Shown: positions 7,632 to 16,623, counted from the stretch's first letter. The stretch: 32,019 bases of DNA from Sulfurovum sp. (GCA_030826885.1 JAUUDF010000031.1:1-32019), one strand, 5' to 3'. The notes: generated by a model not told the origin, from the letters alone. Translations and numbers: made by a program.

Positions 7632-8264
7632 ATGAGATATACCCGATGCCGTATGCTTTTTGGAGACGACTTCGAGAAACTCCAACAGGCAAAAATACTC
7701 ATACTGGGCGTAGGCGGCGTAGGCTCCTATGCGCTCGACTGCCTTTACCGCTCCGGTGTCAGTGACATTACCATTCTCGATTTCGATGTCTATGACGAAA
7801 CCAACCAAAACAGGCAGATCGGTTCGGATGCGATAGGCAGGGTAAAGGTTGAACGTCTGGCAGAACTCTACCCCGGCATCAAGACCATACACCAGTGTAT
7901 GGATGTGGCATGGGTCAAAACGTTTGATTTTGCCCCCTACGACATTGTCATCGACGCTGCCGACACAACCAAAGTCAAAATAGAAGTCGCCAAAAAATGC
8001 TACAAAAAGCTCATTATGGCACTGGGTTCGGCAAAACGCTACGATACCAGCAAAATAGAGGTCGCGAGTATTTGGAAAACGCACGGAGATGCGCTGGCGC
8101 GCAAAATACGCAATGAGCTCAAAAAAGCGAAATTCGACCGTAATTTTACCGTCGTCTTCTCCCCCGAAGAGGACAAGTGCAAAGAGAAAGGCTCCTGTGT
8201 CGCAGTAACCGGTGCCGTGGGGCTTACCGTCTGTTCGGAAGCGATTAAACGGATACTCGCTTAG
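7632..8264 (+). CDS. tcdA: ThiF/E1-like protein, tRNA threonylcarbamoyladenosine dehydratase (TcdA/CsdL) type
   Basis: 210 residues. The ATP-binding Rossmann motif GVGGVGS is at 26-32. FDVYDETNQNRQ follows (51-62), then IGRVKVERL with the conserved lysine. The later block IEVASIWKTHGDALARKIRNEL is the TcdA-specific signature, distinguishing it from ThiF and MoeB, and there is no MoeB-type zinc cysteine set. TcdA cyclises N6-threonylcarbamoyladenosine at tRNA position 37 to ct6A using ATP. The protein is shorter than the E. coli version (~268). The ATG at 7632 has AAAGGA 6 bases upstream and gives MRYTRCRMLFGDDF. It converges on the periplasmic coiled-coil gene with 2 bases between them. Confidence 0.85.
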   Translation: MRYTRCRMLFGDDFEKLQQAKILILGVGGVGSYALDCLYRSGVSDITILDFDVYDETNQNRQIGSDAIGRVKVERLAELYPGIKTIHQCMDVAWVKTFDFAPYDIVIDAADTTKVKIEVAKKCYKKLIMALGSAKRYDTSKIEVASIWKTHGDALARKIRNELKKAKFDRNFTVVFSPEEDKCKEKGSCVAVTGAVGLTVCSEAIKRILA

Positions 8265-8266
8265 CG

Positions 8267-9484
8267 CTACTCTATCTTCTCTGTCAGTTCACGGTACTTC
8301 AGTTTAAGCTGTGTATTGTCAAACGGTACGATGTCGGGTACCTGTATCTTTCCCACTTCTGCAAACATCTGCTGACTTTGGGCGACCAGATCGTAAAGAT
8401 CTGCACTGAGTGAGACCGTCTCATAGGTGTTTTGTGAAACCTTCAGGTTCGCCCGTGCGATTTTCTGGGCTTCAATCATTTTATCTCTGGAGCGTACCAG
8501 GTCTTCACGGTAACGAACCGCTACCTTCAATGTCCACTCCAGTGCATCAATATTATGTGCATAGACCGAGGCACGTTTGGGGTCTTCTTCTTGTGCCTGA
8601 AGTCGTTTTGTCTGTTCTATCAGACTTTGCGAGTCCGCAATGATTTTGCTGATTTTTGGCAGGTAGACACTGTTACACTTGCCAATATATTTTTGCTGAA
8701 TATAGACGATGAGTTCCAAAAGTACCTCATGCATCCCGTAATACTTCTTTGCCTGCGTGAGTTCCTCTTTGCTTTGGCGCATCAAATCAAGCAGCTGCCG
8801 GGTGACGTACTTGAGTGTATCCATCATAAGAGAGATTTGAATGATGTCGTCACCGTCCACCCGTGTCAGCAGTACCTCTACCTGCTCTGTACTCAACGTC
8901 ACACCAATGTCGGCAAAGCTCTGCTGCAAGTTCTTTTTGATGATACGCATCTCGTTTTCAAACACTGCATTCTCGTCTTTGAGTGCCTTGATCTTCTCGT
9001 CATATTCGCTTTTGGTCGCATAGAGTCTGCTCGACTCCGGTGCTCCAATACGTTTTTCTCTATAGGTGAGAATTGCTTGTTTGTTGGCATTTATTTTTTG
9101 GCGAAGTTTCGTCATTTGACGTTTGTATTCGCTCAAATCACCCCCTACAAGTCCCTCGATGATCTGGTCAAAAAGTGTGTCAATGTCTTTTTTCACATCC
9201 TCTTTGTCACGCCCCACCCATGAAGAATCGGGCACACGCTTGAGTTCATCGATGTATGCAGTGCCTTCCTGCAGTTCATCTACCATACCGTCCCATGCTC
9301 TGTTGAGACGTTCCTGTCTGAGTTCATCGTGGCTGAGTGGTTTCGAGTCGAGTGTGTCTTTGTATATCTGTATGGTCTTCTCGCGTGTCTGGTCGTAGAG
9401 CTGGGTACTTTTCTGCAACAGCTCATCTCCCCAGTCTGCATGTGCAACTGTCATTACAACGACACCAAGAACCAAACGTTTCAT
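8267..9484 (-). CDS. Periplasmic coiled-coil protein of unknown function
   Basis: 405 residues from the ATG at 9484 (MKRLVLGVVVMTVAHADWGD), a short signal peptide with cleavage likely after AHA. A start 33 bases upstream would spoil the signal, and the chosen ATG has GGAGTG just upstream. The mature protein is almost wholly helical and charged, with long heptad-like stretches around 45-75, 120-200 and 290-370, no membrane segment and a single cysteine. It has no enzyme motif that I recognise. It has its own TATAAT at 9521-9516. Possible roles are structural or scaffolding in the periplasm, but nothing in the sequence decides this. Confidence 0.75.
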   Translation of the reverse strand: MKRLVLGVVVMTVAHADWGDELLQKSTQLYDQTREKTIQIYKDTLDSKPLSHDELRQERLNRAWDGMVDELQEGTAYIDELKRVPDSSWVGRDKEDVKKDIDTLFDQIIEGLVGGDLSEYKRQMTKLRQKINANKQAILTYREKRIGAPESSRLYATKSEYDEKIKALKDENAVFENEMRIIKKNLQQSFADIGVTLSTEQVEVLLTRVDGDDIIQISLMMDTLKYVTRQLLDLMRQSKEELTQAKKYYGMHEVLLELIVYIQQKYIGKCNSVYLPKISKIIADSQSLIEQTKRLQAQEEDPKRASVYAHNIDALEWTLKVAVRYREDLVRSRDKMIEAQKIARANLKVSQNTYETVSLSADLYDLVAQSQQMFAEVGKIQVPDIVPFDNTQLKLKYRELTEKIE

Positions 9485-9515
9485 ACACACTCCTTTCACA
9501 ATTTCAACATAAGGC

Positions 9516-9521
9516 ATTATA
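9516..9521 (-). promoter_or_regulatory. -10 box (TATAAT) of the periplasmic coiled-coil gene
   Basis: Perfect TATAAT on the minus strand, 31 bases upstream of the ATG at 9484. It indicates transcription separate from ccsBA. Confidence 0.6.
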
Positions 9522-9572
9522 CATCAGGAAAGGAAAATCGAGGTTAACAGATAGAACGAATAGGAGATACTC

Positions 9573-9599
9573 CCTCCTGCATCAAGAAGGAGCAGGAGG
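9573..9599 (-). terminator. Hairpin after ccsBA, possible terminator
   Basis: CCTCCTGC at 9573-9580 and GCAGGAGG at 9592-9599 form a perfect 8-bp GC-rich stem with an 11-base loop, immediately after the ccsBA stop on the minus strand. The bases that follow (GAGTATCTCC) are not a T-run, so an intrinsic terminator is not proven; 3'-end stabilisation is the alternative. Confidence 0.45.
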
Positions 9600-12500
9600 T
9601 TATGCGGTTTTGTTCAGTTTGCGGTTACGTGCGGCAAGCAGCGTCAGCACCAGCAGTCCCGCAATGGCATAATAGACCCACAACGGAATGGGTACCGGAT
9701 CGCCCGCAGCATAGGAGTGCAGACCGGAGAGGTAGTAGTTGACTCCAAAATAGGTCATCAGTACCGTCGAATATGCCCAAGTTGCCGCTGCGGCAAAAAT
9801 GAACGTATCGTTGAGTTTTGGGATGAAGCGCATATGCAATACCGCAGCATAAATGAGAATGGTCACAGCTGCCCATGTCTCCTTGGAGTCCCAGCCCCAG
9901 TAGCGTCCCCAGCTTTCATTCGCCCAGACACCGCCAAGGAAGTTACCGATTGTCAGCAGCATCAGCCCGATAATAAGCCCCATCTCTGAAAGGTTGGTCA
10001 ACTCTTTGATGGAACGGTCAATGTTCGGATTGCCGTTTTTACCTCGTATCATAAAGAGTATCAGTACCATCAGGGCAAGTATGGAGCCCAGTCCGAGGAA
10101 GCCGTCACCGGAGATAATGGTTGCCACATGGATCATCAGCCAGTAGGACTTGAGTACCGGCACCAGATTGGTGATTTCAGGGTTAATGAAACTCATATGT
10201 GCAACGAGCATCGTAAAGCCTGCAAGCAGTGCTGTTCCGGCAAGTGCAAACGGAGAACGCCGTGCAAGAATGATACCCGCCAGAACGGTAGCTGCAGCAA
10301 TGAATACTATGGATTCATAGGCATTCGACCATGGGGCGTGCCCGGCAATATACCAGCGGATTCCCATGCCCACAACATGCAGTGCGAATGCAGCGAGCAG
10401 CACTGCCCATGCAATACGCATGATCCACTTCATGGAGAAGTTCGGTTTCATGACATGCACAAAGGCAAAAATGAGCAGCACCAGTCCCAGTGTCAGGTAG
10501 ACAGGGAAGAGTTTGCTAAAGAGCCCCAGTTTGTTGTACCAAATCTCCATTTCAATATGTTTTGGACTCGGCAGTACCGCAGCGCCATAGGTTTTCTGGT
10601 ATTTTTTAATCGCTTTGATACCCAAGTCTGCCTTGTCCCACTTGCCTGTTTTCAACCCCTCAGCAACAAAGGCAAAGTAGGCTGAAATGGTCATTTTAAC
10701 CTCTTCGGCCTGTTTTTGAGGGAATGTTTTCAGTGCATCGAGCGGAGCGACCCATTTGTTGTTCTTGTCATCGGGTACGGGGTAGATACGCATAAGGCTT
10801 CCCTGATATGTCATATATGCCACATTGACCCGTTCGTCTATTTTTATGAGCTCTTTGTCAAACTGTGACTTTTCAAGCGGTTTTTTGCGGCTTGCCTTCG
10901 TGACCGAATCGAAAAGCTTGTAGGCATAGTTATTGTCTGCATTGAAAAAGTCTGAAAAACGTGCATATTTGGTATCGTCTGGAAGTCCCAAAATGCGCGC
11001 GATCTTCTTATGTCCGATCTTGATCATCGGTACGGTCTGATAAAGGTCAGGTTGCATGATCATTCCCAAAAACATCTGGTCCGGCTCCAGTCCGTACAGC
11101 GATGTATGTCCGGTGATCTTGGCAATGACATCATGTGCAACCGTATCCATCGGTTTCATGCGTCCTTTACCGTCCTGTACTGCGAGTGTACCGAAATTGA
11201 GTGCGTGCTTCGCGTCATACGCCTGCATACTTTTGAGCTTCTGCGGATCTATCTGCGGTGAGGTGGCATGACTGTTTTGCGGCGCTATCCAGAGTGCGGT
11301 TGCGAACAGAACGGCCAGTGCTCCCTCCTGCAGTTTCCGTGCACCTTTAAGCAGTTTTTGGAAACGGCCGTTTGGAATGAAAAGACTCCATATCATCCCG
11401 ATAGCCAGCAGCAGATAACCAATATAGGTTGGCAGTGTTCCCGGGTCATGGTTGACAGAGAGAACCGTTCCGAGTTCATCAGGATCGTAGGATGACTGGA
11501 AGAAACGGTAGTTTCTGTGGTCAAGTACATGGTTCATATAGATGTGATACGGCATAGTCAGGTTTTGCTCCTTGTCAATGAGAACGACACGGCTTGAGTA
11601 CGATGCCGGTGTCATGGAACCGGGGTATCGTTCAAGATCGAAATCGACCAGTTTGATGGCAAACGGCAGATCGATGATTTTTGAGCCGACGCGCATCTGT
11701 ACATCGACCCCGTCGAGGCTGAATTGTTTCAGTTCACCAAGTTCACCTTTGAATGGCTTGAATACCACCTCTTTGCTTTTGTCGCCTACAGAGACTCTCA
11801 TTTTAATATATTCCGGTTTTCCACCTTTGGTCTTGAGTGATCCCTGGACGATCTTCACATCGGATTTGTCATGAACATCTTTGAGTACGACGGCATTGTT
11901 TCCAAAACGATAGAGTTTTCTCCTGGTAAGATCATTCTCTCCCGGCTGCAGTTCTCCCGGTGTACGGGTATCCATATTGAGTGTTTTGATGATGAACGGG
12001 AAATAGACATGCAGGTTACCCGGCTCACCGCTAATGTTGAAGGTCGGTTTGTCGGTAGGTATGTTCTCTACCCCGTAGGCTATGTAAAATGCGCCAAAGT
12101 CTTTGATGCTGCCTTTTTTGAAATAGTGAATTTCTCCTTTTCTGCCAGCAGAAACCTTCATCTCAAGCAGTGTCCCTCCTTTTGGATCAGGCACTATTTC
12201 TTCCCTGGCCGTAGGGTAATAGGCCTCAAGTGAAACATTGACGCTTTTGTTCCCAACACGCAAATCTTCACTGAGGTGGTTTGTCGTCATACTTGAAAAA
12301 TAAAGCGGTTTTTCCAGTGAGGCATTCGCCTCTTTTGTTTTGGCATATACTTCAAGCACTTTGGTGTCTGAGACCATCTTGTTGGTTGTCTGCCCCTCTC
12401 TGATATGCATGATCCCCTCATACCCGACATACCGTGTGATCAGGGCACCGAGTGCAATGATGATAAAAGCAAAATGGAAAAGAAAGACCGGAAACTTCGT

Positions 12501-12707
12501 TTTGTACGTTTTGTACCTGATGATCTGATAGGTCAAAATGGCAATGAAGTAGGCAAGGAAGAACTCAAACCATTTTGCTTTGTAAATGAGCGCACGCGCC
12601 GTCTGTGTACCGTAGTCATTCTCAATAAAGGTTGCAACCCCTATGCTGACCCCAAATAAAAACAGCATCAATACTGCCATTTTCATAGAAAAAATCCGCT
12701 TGAACAT
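9600..12707 (-). CDS. ccsBA: Cytochrome c biogenesis protein, fused CcsB-CcsA (ResB-CcsA) haem exporter/synthase
   Basis: 1035 residues. The N-terminal half is ResB/CcsB-like: membrane helices around 10-30, 45-65 and 72-95, a large periplasmic domain, then a fourth helix after HNPD-like VNHDPGTLP. The C-terminal half is CcsA-like, with many helices and the haem-binding WWD motif WGRYWGWD at 933-940, flanked by the histidines of VAHMSF, WLMIHV and AVLHMRF. System II CcsBA carries haem across the membrane and attaches it to CXXCH motifs of periplasmic cytochromes c. The fused form is characteristic of Campylobacterota. The ATG at 12707 has AAAGGGA upstream and a TATAAT at 12750-12745. Respiration based on c-type cytochromes is implied. 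Confidence 0.95.
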   Translation of the reverse strand: MFKRIFSMKMAVLMLFLFGVSIGVATFIENDYGTQTARALIYKAKWFEFFLAYFIAILTYQIIRYKTYKTKFPVFLFHFAFIIIALGALITRYVGYEGIMHIREGQTTNKMVSDTKVLEVYAKTKEANASLEKPLYFSSMTTNHLSEDLRVGNKSVNVSLEAYYPTAREEIVPDPKGGTLLEMKVSAGRKGEIHYFKKGSIKDFGAFYIAYGVENIPTDKPTFNISGEPGNLHVYFPFIIKTLNMDTRTPGELQPGENDLTRRKLYRFGNNAVVLKDVHDKSDVKIVQGSLKTKGGKPEYIKMRVSVGDKSKEVVFKPFKGELGELKQFSLDGVDVQMRVGSKIIDLPFAIKLVDFDLERYPGSMTPASYSSRVVLIDKEQNLTMPYHIYMNHVLDHRNYRFFQSSYDPDELGTVLSVNHDPGTLPTYIGYLLLAIGMIWSLFIPNGRFQKLLKGARKLQEGALAVLFATALWIAPQNSHATSPQIDPQKLKSMQAYDAKHALNFGTLAVQDGKGRMKPMDTVAHDVIAKITGHTSLYGLEPDQMFLGMIMQPDLYQTVPMIKIGHKKIARILGLPDDTKYARFSDFFNADNNYAYKLFDSVTKASRKKPLEKSQFDKELIKIDERVNVAYMTYQGSLMRIYPVPDDKNNKWVAPLDALKTFPQKQAEEVKMTISAYFAFVAEGLKTGKWDKADLGIKAIKKYQKTYGAAVLPSPKHIEMEIWYNKLGLFSKLFPVYLTLGLVLLIFAFVHVMKPNFSMKWIMRIAWAVLLAAFALHVVGMGIRWYIAGHAPWSNAYESIVFIAAATVLAGIILARRSPFALAGTALLAGFTMLVAHMSFINPEITNLVPVLKSYWLMIHVATIISGDGFLGLGSILALMVLILFMIRGKNGNPNIDRSIKELTNLSEMGLIIGLMLLTIGNFLGGVWANESWGRYWGWDSKETWAAVTILIYAAVLHMRFIPKLNDTFIFAAAATWAYSTVLMTYFGVNYYLSGLHSYAAGDPVPIPLWVYYAIAGLLVLTLLAARNRKLNKTA

Positions 12708-12744
12708 CGTGTAGTCCCTTTTTAATGTACTGTAATAAGAGGCG

Positions 12745-12750
12745 ATTATA
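12745..12750 (-). promoter_or_regulatory. -10 box (TATAAT) of ccsBA
   Basis: Perfect TATAAT on the minus strand, 37 bases upstream of the ccsBA ATG, in the 92-base gap after polA. Confidence 0.6.
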
Positions 12751-12799
12751 ACCGATGTTTGCTAACGAAATCTTAACTCAGAGTCAAATTATCCTATAT

Positions 12800-15505
12800 C
12801 TATTTCAGTTCTCCCCAGCTGTTACCGACACTCATGGAACACTCCAGCGGTACGTTCAGTTCATAGATATGCTCCATCGCATGGACAAAACGGTTGCCTA
12901 TCTCCTCTACTTTCTCTTCTTGAATCTCGAAAATCAGTTCATCGTGTATCTGCAGCAGCATGTGGGCATCGAGCTTTTCATCCTCAATCATCGTATCGAT
13001 CTGGTTCATTGAAAGTTTTATCAGATCGGCGGCTGAGCCCTGGAATACCGTATTGACCGATTCGCGCATATAGGCGGCTTTTTGCATACCGTTGGCATTT
13101 TCGTAGTCAAAGAATCGGCGTCTGCCCAAAATGGTCTCAATATAACCGTCCATCTTCACCTGCTCCTGAATTCCTTCAAGGAACTGCTTGACCGTAGGAA
13201 AAGAGGCAAAATAGTTGGCGATGATCTCTTTGGCTTCAGACTGCGGTATGCCAAGCTCATCAGAAAGTTTTTTGGGTCCCATACCATACAGCAGACCGAA
13301 GTTAACGGACTTTGCAAAGTTACGTTTGGCTTTTGCCTCTTCCTCTCCAAAGAGTTTTACCGCCGTTGCCATGTGTATGTCCACACCGTTGGTAAACGCA
13401 TCGAGTAGCGCACTGTCCTGCGAAAAATGCGCCAGCAGACGCAGTTCTATCTGCGAGTAGTCGATGCTGACGAGTTTGTATCCCTCTTTAGCGACGAAGG
13501 CATCACGTACCCGTCGTCCCAGTTCTGAACGCACCGGAATGTTCTGCAGATTGGGGTCTTTGGAGCTGAGTCTTCCCGTTGCCGTACCCGTCTGCAAAAA
13601 AGAGGTATGAATACGGCTGTTTGGCTCTTTTTTTGCCAGCTTGAGCAGCGGTTCAACATAGGTTGAGAGCATCTTCTGGTGCTCCCTGTAGGCAAGAATC
13701 TTTTCGATAACCGGGTGTTCATGTTTGAGTGAGCGCAGTACCGCTTCATTGGTACTATAGCCGGTTTTGGTCTTTTTGCCGCCCTTGAGTCCGAGTTGCC
13801 GAAAGAGCACCGCCCCAAGCTGTTGGGTAGAACGAATGTTAAACTCCGTACCGGAGAGCGCATAGATCGTCTCCGTCAAAGAGGCCAGCTCAGCACTCAG
13901 CTCCTGCTGCAGTGCCTTGAGACGATCCTGGTCAACCCGGATACCCAGACGCTCCATACGAATAAGTACATTGATAAACGGATACTCCACACTTTTTGCC
14001 TCTTTCAGCAGATGGCTCAGCGATCCAAGTTCCATCTTCTTCTTGATGGCACCATAGAGCAGAAAGGTCATCCATGCATCTTCTGCCGCATAAAATGTCG
14101 CTTCTTCAATGGCAACCGCAGAGAAGTCCTCACCTTTTTTGACTGTATCTTTGAATGGTTTCATCTCATAGTCAAAAAATTTCTTTGCCAGTGCATCGAG
14201 TCCCACTTTGCTACCCGGATCGCTCAGCCAGGCCATAATCATCGTATCGGCAAACGGGACCACTTCCGGCAGGTCGAACAGCGCATAAAGCAGCCCCAGA
14301 TCAAACTTGAGGTTCTGCCCGACCACACGACACTTTATCAGACGTGCTATGGCTTCTTTGGCATCATCCATGCCTACCTGGTCACCGACACCGAGGTAGC
14401 TGTGGCCTACGGGTACATAGTAGGCTTTCTCAGGAGAGGTACAGAAACTGAAACCAACCATCTGGGCTGATGCCGTATCGAGACTGTTGGTTTCCGTATC
14501 GAACGCCATCATCGTCTCTTTGGTAAATGTTTCAATGACTTCAAAGAGCTTCTGTCGTGTATCGAGGGTGACTGCCTCAAATGAGAGTTCCGGTTTTTTG
14601 GGTGTTTTCAATGAAGCGGGTACGACACCTTCACATCCCGGTTCACCGTTTTGTGGCTGAGCCTTCCTTATGGCCTGCTTCATCTCATACTTCTCGAACT
14701 CGTCAATAAGACAGCTGAGATAGTTGCGCTCTTCAAATACAAAGGTACTCAGATCGAGCGCATCATAGACATCGTCACGCATCCGCACCAGTTCACGGGA
14801 GAGAAAAGCACTCTCTTTACCTTCAAGCAGCAGCTTCTGAATGCGTGCTGTTCCCGCCTCTTCAATATGTGCATAGATCTCTTCAAGCGTATGAAAACGG
14901 TTAATAAGCTTTGCCGCCCCCTTGACACCAATGCCTTTGACACCCGGTACATTATCGGAAGCATCCCCCACAATCGCCTGAAAATCTACAAAATCATCCG
15001 GATTGACCCCAAATTTCTCTATGCACGCTTTCTCGTCGATTTCTTTGTGTTTAATCGCATCGACCAGTAGCACCTGAGCATCGTCAATGAGCTGATAGAG
15101 GTCTTTGTCGTGAGAGACAATACGCACTCTCATCCCCTGCTCTCTGGCAAAACGGGTTACTGTGGTAATTATGTCGTCGGCTTCAAACCCCTCTTTGGAG
15201 AGGTTGGCAAAACCCATTTTTTCTATCCATCTAATGGCAACGGGAAGCTGTTTGGTCAGATCTTCGGGGGGTGCTTCACGGTTGGCCTTGTATGCCGGGT
15301 AAATTTCGTTCCTGAATGTTGGCCCTTTGCTGTCAAGCGCAAATACAAGGTAGTCTGTCGCATGGTCCCTGTGCAAAGAGTCGACAAGGTTGATAAAACC
15401 GGTAAGGAGTCCTGTAGGAAACCCCTCCCTGTTGCGAAGCGGCGGCAGTGCATAATAGGAGCGGAAAAAAAATCCGAATGTGTCGATGATGGTAATGGTT
15501 TTCAA
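12800..15505 (-). CDS. polA: DNA polymerase I
   Basis: 901 residues with all three domains. The 5'-3' nuclease (1-~275) has FEADD, SHDKDLYQL and GDASDNVPGVKGIGVKGA. The 3'-5' exonuclease (~310-490) keeps its catalytic motifs: FDTETNSLD (335-343), GQNLKFDLGLL (396-406) and FYAAEDAW (471-478), so proofreading should be active. The polymerase domain has TGRLSSKDPNLQNIP, SIDYSQIELR (680-689), KRNFAKSVNFGLLYG (the O helix) and IHDEL near 853. The enzyme works in Okazaki fragment processing and excision repair, alongside uvrA in this window. The start is TTG at 15505, giving MKTITIIDTFGFFFRSYY; it is the natural family start, with AGG about 10 bases upstream. Confidence 0.97.
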   Translation of the reverse strand: MKTITIIDTFGFFFRSYYALPPLRNREGFPTGLLTGFINLVDSLHRDHATDYLVFALDSKGPTFRNEIYPAYKANREAPPEDLTKQLPVAIRWIEKMGFANLSKEGFEADDIITTVTRFAREQGMRVRIVSHDKDLYQLIDDAQVLLVDAIKHKEIDEKACIEKFGVNPDDFVDFQAIVGDASDNVPGVKGIGVKGAAKLINRFHTLEEIYAHIEEAGTARIQKLLLEGKESAFLSRELVRMRDDVYDALDLSTFVFEERNYLSCLIDEFEKYEMKQAIRKAQPQNGEPGCEGVVPASLKTPKKPELSFEAVTLDTRQKLFEVIETFTKETMMAFDTETNSLDTASAQMVGFSFCTSPEKAYYVPVGHSYLGVGDQVGMDDAKEAIARLIKCRVVGQNLKFDLGLLYALFDLPEVVPFADTMIMAWLSDPGSKVGLDALAKKFFDYEMKPFKDTVKKGEDFSAVAIEEATFYAAEDAWMTFLLYGAIKKKMELGSLSHLLKEAKSVEYPFINVLIRMERLGIRVDQDRLKALQQELSAELASLTETIYALSGTEFNIRSTQQLGAVLFRQLGLKGGKKTKTGYSTNEAVLRSLKHEHPVIEKILAYREHQKMLSTYVEPLLKLAKKEPNSRIHTSFLQTGTATGRLSSKDPNLQNIPVRSELGRRVRDAFVAKEGYKLVSIDYSQIELRLLAHFSQDSALLDAFTNGVDIHMATAVKLFGEEEAKAKRNFAKSVNFGLLYGMGPKKLSDELGIPQSEAKEIIANYFASFPTVKQFLEGIQEQVKMDGYIETILGRRRFFDYENANGMQKAAYMRESVNTVFQGSAADLIKLSMNQIDTMIEDEKLDAHMLLQIHDELIFEIQEEKVEEIGNRFVHAMEHIYELNVPLECSMSVGNSWGELK

Positions 15506-15582
15506 GAGGGCAACCTGTTTTTCTTTGTATTTTAGCCTACAAAGTGTTAGAGGTATCTATAAGTCCATATTCATAGGTTTCT

Positions 15583-15756
15583 TTTTACCCCAAATCACGA
15601 AATAGAATTCTTGTAATCTTTGCCACGCTCGTGTTCATGGGGTTTGTTTTCATGTTTGAGGCGCACCCGCAGGTGCGCTGATGAATATGAAGTAAGTCCC
15701 ATGGATATGATGATGGTGAGGAGTGCTGGATTTCTATTTCGGGATTTGGGTTTTAC
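15583..15756. mobile_element. MITE-like palindromic element with terminal inverted repeats and 6-bp target duplication
   Basis: The core is 15589-15750 (162 bp). The 19-base outer arms at 15589-15607 and 15732-15750 are inverted repeats of CCCAAATCxCGAAATAGAA, differing at one position. CATGGG (15636-15641) pairs with CCCATG (15698-15703). A perfect GCGCACC/GGTGCGC hairpin with loop CGCA sits at 15661-15678. All three pairs share the same centre, 15669.5. Directly outside both arms is the same hexamer TTTTAC (15583-15588 and 15751-15756), as expected for a target-site duplication. There is no transposase or convincing ORF inside. It fills most of the 328-base gap between polA and the tandem membrane genes. 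The parent transposon family is not known to me. Confidence 0.75.
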
Positions 15757-15833
15757 TCAGTATTAAGTTTAATTATTCTATTATAAATAAATTTGTATAC
15801 ATAACTCATTTTCGAGTGTAAAGAGGGGAAAGA

Positions 15834-16196
15834 GTGAATAGAGTAAGCACAGTCAATTACGGCACTCCCATAAACAGAACAGACACACAAGAGACTGCGG
15901 AAGTCTCCTACATGAAAAAAGAAGTCGATCTGGAAATTATGCCCCTGCTCTTTTTCCCTCCGGGAAAAGAGATGCTATTTCTTGGTTTATATTTTGCGGT
16001 CATTCCCTACATTGTAGGTCTGTTTATTCTCTTTTTCTATATATCCGGCAGACAGCTTAGCATCTTTAAAGCAATCACTACAGAAGCCTCTCCTTTGCTT
16101 GTATGGATGGTCGGGTATGAGCTGCTCGCAGCTATGTTACTGGCCTATATTGCCCTCAAGGCTACCGTTACGGCACTAACCGGAAAAAGACATTAG
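15834..16196 (+). CDS. Small 2-TM membrane protein, first of a tandem paralogous pair
   Basis: 120 residues from a GTG at 15834 with AGAGGGG upstream. The GTG is preferred over an ATG at 15912 because residues before it (VNYGT, EVDL) also align with the downstream paralog (IDYGT, EVDL). The layout is a polar N-terminus (1-~40), a conserved FFPPGKEMLFLG entry into a first membrane helix (~48-70), a short polar loop, and a second helix (~86-112) starting VWMVGYELLAAM. No catalytic motif or named domain is recognised. A weak AT-rich promoter (TTATAAATA near 15781) lies just after the MITE-like element. An operon with the next gene is certain by spacing (9 bases). Confidence 0.75.
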   Translation: MNRVSTVNYGTPINRTDTQETAEVSYMKKEVDLEIMPLLFFPPGKEMLFLGLYFAVIPYIVGLFILFFYISGRQLSIFKAITTEASPLLVWMVGYELLAAMLLAYIALKATVTALTGKRH

Positions 16197-16205
16197 GAGA
16201 GAAGA

Positions 16206-16619
16206 ATGGATGCTATTGAAGAGATCGGTAAAAGCATAGATTACGGTACAGCGGTCAAACAGAAAAAAATAAGACGAAAAAAAGAGAGCTTTGCGCAACA
16301 GGAAGTAGATCTGCAGAAAACACCGTTTCTATTCTTTCCTCCGGGCAAAGAGATGCTGTTTTTAGGTATCTATTTTGTCACCATTCCCTATATTGTCGGC
16401 CTTGTTTTTCTTTTCTTCTATGTATCGGACGGGAAGGCCTCCGTTTTCGCTCCGCTGAGTACCGACTCGAACTTTTTTATGGTCTGGGCACTGGGGTATG
16501 AAATTGTAGCAGCCTTTGTACTGCTGATGATCGCCAAGAGTGCCATTACATTCAGTTACAGAAATGCGACGAAAGGCTCATCCTCACGACGGAGATCTTC
16601 CCGAAGAAGACACAGATAA
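16206..16619 (+). CDS. Small 2-TM membrane protein, second of the tandem pair, with Arg/Ser-rich tail
   Basis: 137 residues, ATG at 16206 with AGGAGA 4 bases upstream. It aligns along its length with the preceding gene product: shared FFPPGKEMLFLG, IPYIVGL, LFFY and the VW..GYE..AA second helix. It arose by local duplication. Unlike its neighbour it has a lysine-rich N-terminal segment (KQKKIRRKKE) and ends in a strongly basic tail, SSSRRRSSRRRHR. With two helices both termini should be on one side, and by the positive-inside rule that is the cytoplasm. The tail could bind nucleic acid or acidic lipid, but this is inference. It converges on uvrA with a 4-base gap. Confidence 0.75.
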   Translation: MDAIEEIGKSIDYGTAVKQKKIRRKKESFAQQEVDLQKTPFLFFPPGKEMLFLGIYFVTIPYIVGLVFLFFYVSDGKASVFAPLSTDSNFFMVWALGYEIVAAFVLLMIAKSAITFSYRNATKGSSSRRRSSRRRHR

Positions 16620-16623
16620 CCTT

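Noticed and set aside
7520-7765. Short open frame running through the ACTATTC repeats
   Set aside because: It overlaps the tcdA-like gene in another frame and its sequence is a translation of the repeat.
15595-15640. Short minus-strand peptide MNTSVAKITRILFRDLG inside the palindrome
   Set aside because: It is encoded by the inverted repeat arm itself, has no ribosome binding site, and the opposite arm gives a similar string.
15589-15750. Integron attC site
   Set aside because: The palindrome has no attC core (GTTRRRY) sites and its ends are CCCAAATC; flanking hexamer duplication fits transposition better.
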